A DNA stretch of 53,882 bases from JANXUC01 sp043782485 (GTDB lineage Bacteria > Acidobacteriota > Terriglobia > Terriglobales > Acidobacteriaceae): the NCBI GenBank assembly GCA_043782485.1, contig JAYWAL010000157.1, forward strand, positions 1 through 53,882, in the 5' to 3' direction. The position numbers and the translations under genes were made by a program. The notes under the pieces were generated by a model, which was not told the origin of the DNA, did no database searches, and worked only from the letters and a program-made list of their open reading frames with translations. Each line of letters opens with the position of its first letter. Position 1 is the first letter of the stretch. Positions 48,955 to 53,882 of this stretch are shown piece by piece.

Positions 48955-51900
48955 TTGGATAAACCGAAAGACCCGTTTCCCAAAGACTCGCGCCCGAGAG
49001 AGTCTTTTAGCGACTCGGAGAGTCCGACCCTCGTTCCAGAGTCGCGCCCCCGTCCGCCTACGGGCAAAGATGTCGGCAACGCTGTCCAGACTCCGCCTTC
49101 TGGAACCGAGTCGTCCTTGCTTCGTCGACCGCCCTCTTCCGACGCCGATACCAGCCTCGATGCCGTCCCGCTTTCCACGGATGCGGAAACGTCTGCCGAG
49201 GGCATGCCCGCGCTCGGTTCGCAGCTCAAGTCCCCTGTTCCGTCTCTAGTCCGCCCTAAAATCGCATCGCCCAGTTTTTCCGTGCCCACTCTTCCCGCGG
49301 GCACCGTTCTCGGCGGTCGGTACGAGATTGAGATGCCCCTGGGGGAAGGGGGCATGGGCGCGGTTTACAAAGCGAAAGATCTGGAATTAGAACGTCCGGT
49401 TGCCCTCAAAGTCATTCGCCCAGAATTGGCCGGCAATCCTGACATTCTCCAGCGGTTCAAGCAGGAGATTCTGCTCGCCAGCAAGGTCACGCATCGCAAC
49501 GTCATCCGCATCTATGACCTGGGCGAGGCCGACGGCGTCAAATTCATCACCATGGAGTATCTCGAAGGCCAGGATCTCCGCTCCCTGCTGTACGAGCACC
49601 ACAAGCTATCGGTGGAGGAAAGTGGTTCCATCATTGAGCAAACGCTGAGCGGCCTCAGTGTCGCCCATCAGCAAGGCATCATCCATCGCGATCTTAAGCC
49701 CGGCAACATCATGCTCGAGTCCAGCGGGCGAGTCGTGGTCATGGATTTCGGTCTGGCGCGCTCCATGGGCGGCGATGGTATGACTCGCAGCGGCCTCATG
49801 GTCGGCACCATGGAATATATGTCTCCAGAGCAGGCCCAGGCGCGTGAACTAGATGCCCGCTCCGACGTGTTTACCGTCGGCTTGATCTGGTTTGAGCTGC
49901 TGACGGGCAAAATGCCGTACCAGGCCGATAGCGCGATTGCCAGCCTACTCAAGCGCACTCAGGAGCGAGCGATTCCAGTTGTGGAATTGGAGCCATCGAT
50001 CCCCAAAGTTGTCAGCGACATCGTTGGCCGTTGTCTGGAGCGCGATCCCGCCCTGCGCTACCAGCATGCGGAAGACATGCTGGCCGATATTCGGGCTTGG
50101 CGTGGTAACCGGACGGTGGCCGCTTCCATGGTCATGGATCGCCTGTTGCCCAAGCCAGCGTTCCCGTGGAAATGGGTGGCGGCGGGTTTGAGCGCATTGG
50201 TTCTCCTCGGTGGCGGAGTCTGGTTCGGAACCCGCACCTCAGAGTCTCCCGCCGTCGTCGGTGTTGGAGTTCCCGCCGCTCGCGGTCCCGTGACCTCCCT
50301 GGCCATCTTGCCCTTTCACAATGCCTCGGGAGACGACACTCTCAACTGGCTGGGACCGAGCCTCGGCGACATGCTGAGCACGGACGTGGGACAGTCCGCC
50401 CACTTGCGCACCATCTCGCCAGACCGCTTGCAGCAGATTCTCCATGATCTGCGCATTGAACCCGGTGCGACGATCGACGCCAGCACCCTGCGGCGCATCG
50501 CGGAATTCGCCAACGCGGATATTGTCGTCTCCGGGCAGTTCGTCCGCCTGGGCGACCAGATTCGCGTCGATGCCGTCGTCCAGGATTTGAAACACAATCG
50601 CACAGCGCCGCTGAAGGCCGAGGCCCGCAACCAACAGGATATTTCCGCCGCCGTGGATCGCCTATCCGACTCCATTCGCCAGAACCTCGCGCTTTCTCCG
50701 GATTTGATCAACGAACTGCGTGCCCAGTCTTTTAAACCCACGTCCACTTCCATTGACGCCCTGCGTGACTACAACGAGGGGGTCCAGTTGCACCGTTCCG
50801 GCAACAATCTGGAAGCGCTCAAACGCTTTCAATCCGCAGTCAGGCAAGATCCCCAATTTGCTCTGGCCTTTTCCAAGCTAGCCGAAACCAATGCCGCGCT
50901 GGGCTATGATTCGGAAGCGGAACAAGCTGCCCAACACGCGCTCGATGCCAGCCAGGATCTCCCGCTCTCCGCGCAATACCTGATTCAAGCAAGTCACGCC
51001 CGTATCGCCAAGGACAATGGCAAAGCCATCGCCGCCTATCAAAATCTTGAAAAAAGTTTTCCCGACGATCCAGATGTGCAATTTGCCCTCGGCAGCCTTT
51101 ATGAAGACGCTGGCAACCTGGATTTAGCTCGTGCCCGCTTTGCCAATGTACTCAGGCTCGACGCTAAGAGTCTGGATGCGCTGCTGGCGATGGGGCGCGT
51201 TGAAGATAAGGCCGGAAACCCGCAAGCCGCGCTCGATCCGCTCTCCCGGGCACGCAATCTTGCCATCGATCTCAACAATGAAGAGCAGCAGGCGTTGATC
51301 CTCTTGGCCACCGGCATTGCGTACCAGGATCTGAACAAGCCCCAGGAGGCCCTGCGCAACTATCAGGATTCCATGGAGATCAACCGCCGCCTCGGCAAGA
51401 AGCGCGGTGTGGCTGCGGGTTTGGTGCAAATTGCCCAAGTGCAAGTCTCCCTGGGCAAGCCCGATGAAGCCTTCAAGTCCTACGACCAGGCATTGACGCT
51501 ACGCCGTGAGATTGGCGCCAAGAAGGAGGTTGGCGACACGCTCATCGATATCGGCACCCTCTACCTTGATCGCGGCCAGTTCGATCCGGCCCTCGCCAAG
51601 TTTAAGGAGTCCCTGCAAATTCAACGCGATGCCAATGATGAAACCTATCAAGCGCTGTGTTTGAACAACATTGGCAACGTCTACCTCGCCCGCGGCGAAA
51701 GTGAGGACGCTCTCACGTATTTCCAGCAGGCGCTCCAATTGCGCGAGAAGCTCAACACCCCGGGCGAAATCGCCGAGACCTTGGGAAATCTCGGTGTGAC
51801 CAACGTGAACCTTGGCCAATATGACGATGCCACCAAGGCCTACATGCGTGCCCTGGATCTCTATCGTAAGAGTGGCGACAATCACGGAGCCGCCCTGGAG

Positions 51901-52683
51901 TCGCAAAGCTTGGGCTTGATGTTCCAAACTCAGGGCAGGATCGGTCCAGCCATCAGCGCGCTCCAGGATGCCGTCAAGGGCTTGCGCGATGCTGGCGACC
52001 GGGGCTTGCAGCTGGCCCAAGCGGAGAACGACCTTGCCGGTGCCCTGGCCCGCGCCGGACGTGGCTCCGAAAGCGGCAAATTACTCGACGAGGCGCAAAT
52101 GACGGCCCGCGACCTCAGGAGCGAGCCTCTCAACATCGCCTTGCTCAATACCGATGGCGAGGTGAAGTTCTACCGTGGCGACCTGCCCGCTGCTCATGCG
52201 GCTTACACGCAGGCCCAAAAACAGCTCTCACGCTCGTCCGATGCCGATGCGCAGCTCACCACCAGGCTCAATCTGGGCAAAATTGCTGTCGCCGAAGGCC
52301 ACCCACAGAGCGCTATGCCGGATTTGCGCACCCTAAGCCAACGAGCCGATACCTTGGGCAGAAAATCCGTGGTCGTGCAAGCTGCGGCGTTGATATCTGA
52401 GGGTTTGATCAAAGCCAAAGACTACACCGGTGCCCGCCGTGAGCTGGATCGCGTTCTCCCCCGCAGCGAAAAACTGGGCCTGCGCTTGCAAAGCGCTAAG
52501 ATCCGCTATCTTTTGGGCACGGTAATCCGCCTCTCCGGCGGCACCAAAGAGAGCCAAGTCCAATACAAAGCAGCCTATAACCTGCTGACCGAGATTCGCA
52601 AGGAACCCGGCGCGGAACACGTTACCGACCGCTTCGACCTAAAACTCGCATACGAAGAAGCCGAGCGCTGGTCCAAACCTTAA
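48955..52683 (+). CDS. Transmembrane Ser/Thr protein kinase with FlgO-like domain and TPR repeats
   Basis: A 1242-residue Hanks-type kinase-TPR protein. An acidic, disordered N-terminus (1-115) precedes the kinase domain: GEGGMGAVYKAKD, then VALKV, IIHRDLKPGNIML with the catalytic Asp (about 245), MDFGLAR, and YMSPEQAQ. One transmembrane segment follows (about 405-425). A periplasmic part begins SLAILPFHNASGD, a TolB/FlgO-like fold, to about residue 600, and then about a dozen TPR units. The frame starts at TTG 48955. In the same frame just upstream lies AGGAG-N3-ATG TGC TGG TGA CGC, so a TGA interrupts the best start. The true start may be TTG 48955 by re-initiation, or ATG near 49204. Confidence 0.9.
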   Translation: MDKPKDPFPKDSRPRESFSDSESPTLVPESRPRPPTGKDVGNAVQTPPSGTESSLLRRPPSSDADTSLDAVPLSTDAETSAEGMPALGSQLKSPVPSLVRPKIASPSFSVPTLPAGTVLGGRYEIEMPLGEGGMGAVYKAKDLELERPVALKVIRPELAGNPDILQRFKQEILLASKVTHRNVIRIYDLGEADGVKFITMEYLEGQDLRSLLYEHHKLSVEESGSIIEQTLSGLSVAHQQGIIHRDLKPGNIMLESSGRVVVMDFGLARSMGGDGMTRSGLMVGTMEYMSPEQAQARELDARSDVFTVGLIWFELLTGKMPYQADSAIASLLKRTQERAIPVVELEPSIPKVVSDIVGRCLERDPALRYQHAEDMLADIRAWRGNRTVAASMVMDRLLPKPAFPWKWVAAGLSALVLLGGGVWFGTRTSESPAVVGVGVPAARGPVTSLAILPFHNASGDDTLNWLGPSLGDMLSTDVGQSAHLRTISPDRLQQILHDLRIEPGATIDASTLRRIAEFANADIVVSGQFVRLGDQIRVDAVVQDLKHNRTAPLKAEARNQQDISAAVDRLSDSIRQNLALSPDLINELRAQSFKPTSTSIDALRDYNEGVQLHRSGNNLEALKRFQSAVRQDPQFALAFSKLAETNAALGYDSEAEQAAQHALDASQDLPLSAQYLIQASHARIAKDNGKAIAAYQNLEKSFPDDPDVQFALGSLYEDAGNLDLARARFANVLRLDAKSLDALLAMGRVEDKAGNPQAALDPLSRARNLAIDLNNEEQQALILLATGIAYQDLNKPQEALRNYQDSMEINRRLGKKRGVAAGLVQIAQVQVSLGKPDEAFKSYDQALTLRREIGAKKEVGDTLIDIGTLYLDRGQFDPALAKFKESLQIQRDANDETYQALCLNNIGNVYLARGESEDALTYFQQALQLREKLNTPGEIAETLGNLGVTNVNLGQYDDATKAYMRALDLYRKSGDNHGAALESQSLGLMFQTQGRIGPAISALQDAVKGLRDAGDRGLQLAQAENDLAGALARAGRGSESGKLLDEAQMTARDLRSEPLNIALLNTDGEVKFYRGDLPAAHAAYTQAQKQLSRSSDADAQLTTRLNLGKIAVAEGHPQSAMPDLRTLSQRADTLGRKSVVVQAAALISEGLIKAKDYTGARRELDRVLPRSEKLGLRLQSAKIRYLLGTVIRLSGGTKESQVQYKAAYNLLTEIRKEPGAEHVTDRFDLKLAYEEAERWSKP

Positions 52684-52815
52684 CTCAGGAGTTACGCGGG
52701 AAAGTGGCGGAGCTAGTTGGGAATGGTCCTTCAACATCAAGAATACGATTCTGCCTGTGTTGTCATAATGCTGAGAATCGAAACTAGTTGACTTGGCTAT
52801 TTTCCAGGTGGATAG

Positions 52816-53061
52816 CGGTGCCAAGAGGTTCAGCGCCGCTTTAACACCGAGGAGAAGCGCCGTGGCGTTGAGGCGTAGGGCAGCGAACTTGTCGGCAAGC
52901 TCATCTACTACGAACGCCGGTTTACAACGTTCGCCAACATTCTTTTTCAGAAGGGCATTCTGACGGCAGAGGAACTCGCCATCAAGAAGCGATGGCTGGA
53001 GCCGCCTCCACCAACGTACCGAACGCCGAGTACCCACGAGTCTACCCCGATCTCCGCGTAG
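52816..53061 (+). pseudogene. Nitrile-hydratase-beta-like gene remnant
   Basis: This frame reads RFNTEEKRRGVEA, a TAG at 52876-52878, then GSELVGKLIYYERRFTTFA, then NILFQKGILTAEELAIKKRW. YYER-x-n-KG-(I/V)-LT-EEL matches the N-terminal helical part of nitrile hydratase beta subunits and related accessory proteins. It lacks a start codon, has an in-frame stop, and ends abruptly at 53059-53061 inside the esterase gene. I therefore call it a gene fragment. The 132 bp between the kinase stop and this fragment show nothing I can assign. Confidence 0.55.
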
Positions 53062-53882
53062 AGTTCCGCGTCAAGGCTCCGGATGTTCAAAAAATGGAAG
53101 TGCAGGTCGGAGCCACCCCGAAAGTGGCGATGACCAAGGATGCCGAGGGCGTTTGGAGCCTGATCACACCCCCGATCGTTCCCGGGTTTCACTACTATTA
53201 CCTGACGGTCGACGGTATTACGGTGGACGATCCCGCCGGACGCACCTTTTACGGTGTGGGCAAGGACTCGACCGGAATCGAAATCCCCGAGAAGGGCGCG
53301 GACTACTACCTTCCCAGGGATGTGCCGCACGGGGAAGTGCGGGAGCGCTGGTACCACTCCAAAATCACGGGATCCTGGCGGCGCTGTTTCGTTTATACGC
53401 CCCCAGATTACGATGCTTCAGCCAAGACGCATTATCCCGTTCTTTACCTGCAACACGGTGGTGGCGAAGATGAGACGGGCTGGATTCGCCAAGGGCACGC
53501 CAACTTCATTCTGGATAACCTCATTGCCTCTGGCAAGTCCAAACCGATGCTCATTGTCATGGACAACGGTTATGCGGTTCGAGCAGGCACCCTTCTTGAG
53601 CCACTGAACGCTCCGGGCGGACCTCCAGGAACCCCTGCCATGCTGCAGAAGATGATGGCGATGACGGCTGCTTTTGAAGATGTAGTTCTGCAAGACCTGA
53701 TCCCGATGATTGACTCCACTTACCGCACACTGCCGGATCGCCACCATCGCGCTATGGCCGGCCTCTCGATGGGAGGGATGCAGACCCTTCAGGTGACGTT
53801 GAATCACTTCGATATTTTTTCCTACATCGGCGGGTTCAGCGGCGCGGGTGCGAGTTTCGTATTCGGAAACACGGAATTCGAT
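52992..53882 (+). CDS. Esterase of the enterochelin/feruloyl-esterase type (partial, signal peptide missing)
   Basis: An alpha/beta-hydrolase of the esterase D/Fes-like group. The frame is open from ATG 52992 to the window edge (297 residues). It starts MAGAASTNVPNAEYPRVYPD, an E-set/CBM48-like domain (about 14-105). The hydrolase domain follows, with VLYLQHGGGEDETGW and the nucleophile elbow AGLSMGGMQT (about 256-265), whose Ser is intact. The Asp and His of the triad would lie beyond the edge. Proteins of this type normally carry a signal peptide and linker before ASTNVPNAEYPRVYPD. Here that part is absent, and the sequence upstream belongs to another gene remnant in another frame. It may be 5'-truncated. 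Confidence 0.85.
   Translation, partial: MAGAASTNVPNAEYPRVYPDLRVEFRVKAPDVQKMEVQVGATPKVAMTKDAEGVWSLITPPIVPGFHYYYLTVDGITVDDPAGRTFYGVGKDSTGIEIPEKGADYYLPRDVPHGEVRERWYHSKITGSWRRCFVYTPPDYDASAKTHYPVLYLQHGGGEDETGWIRQGHANFILDNLIASGKSKPMLIVMDNGYAVRAGTLLEPLNAPGGPPGTPAMLQKMMAMTAAFEDVVLQDLIPMIDSTYRTLPDRHHRAMAGLSMGGMQTLQVTLNHFDIFSYIGGFSGAGASFVFGNTEFD

Noticed and set aside
48940..48957. Selenocysteine read-through of the TGA at the kinase start
   Set aside because: I see no selenocysteine insertion stem-loop directly after the TGA, and the position is not a conserved catalytic site.
52684..52815. Possible insertion sequence end after the kinase gene
   Set aside because: No terminal inverted repeat pair, target duplication or transposase frame could be shown, so I report nothing there.

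Overview
The window looks like a chromosomal segment of an Acidobacteriota genome (class Terriglobia is my best guess). This is inferred from gene content, not from a search. It carries an acidobacterial VWFA-related protein, a very large carboxypeptidase-regulatory/TonB-type outer-membrane protein with an N-terminal Gly-rich linker, a FecR/DUF6600 protein, a DUF5666 protein, and a Ser/Thr kinase fused to TPRs. GC content is moderately high, coding density is high, and many genes are coupled by ATGA overlaps. I see no rRNA or tRNA gene, no CRISPR array and no intact transposon.

Layout. 1-2191 (minus): a TrmH-type RNA methyltransferase, a RibD/DHFR-like reductase and rarA, which runs off the left edge. 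2379-3607 (plus): tsaC/ywlC and a DUF218 (YdcF-like) protein. 3645-4238 (minus): an intact HigA-type antitoxin behind a decayed HigB toxin. 4338-6002 (plus): two secreted proteins, one Ycf48/BNR-like and one DUF3224. 6008-7279 (minus): a Tat-exported metallophosphoesterase fused to a blue-copper domain. It is divergent from an ECF sigma factor and zinc anti-sigma pair (7389-8669), with a perfect 11-bp inverted repeat between them. 8881-14616 (plus): a complete heavy-metal-type RND efflux system (TolC-like, CusB/CzcB-like lipoprotein, CusA/CzcA-like pump).

14680-20533 (plus) is a tight sugar operon of zwf, a divergent glk, galK, galE and galT. It joins the Leloir pathway to the oxidative pentose phosphate/Entner-Doudoroff entry. 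20707-21510 is a secreted protein of unknown function. 21601-27938 (minus) encodes a DUF5666 protein, a giant TonB-type receptor and a VWFA protein. 28198-35743 (plus) is an MdtABC-like drug efflux operon with two different RND permeases. 35835-38491 is an NtrB/NtrC-like two-component pair, followed by FecR/DUF6600 (38735-41212) and a sodium:solute symporter (41369-42850).

42843-45251 (minus) is a cytochrome bc module (cytochrome c, Rieske protein, and cytochrome b fused to a cytochrome c domain). Its upstream region is shared with an ammonium transporter (45727-47343) and holds a CRP-like palindrome and a structured leader. A CPA2 antiporter (47445-48746) and a 1242-residue kinase-TPR protein (48955-52683) follow. 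The right edge (52816-53882) is a mosaic in which a nitrile-hydratase-beta-like gene remnant runs directly into an esterase that has lost its expected signal peptide.

The items I consider most worth a second look are: the phosphoesterase-cupredoxin fusion and its sigma-factor neighbourhood, the higB stop codon, the in-frame TGA at the kinase start, the triplicated start codon of the MdtA-like gene, the paired 10-bp-spaced heptamers upstream of that gene, the dispersed 70-bp repeat family, and the recombinant junction at the right edge.
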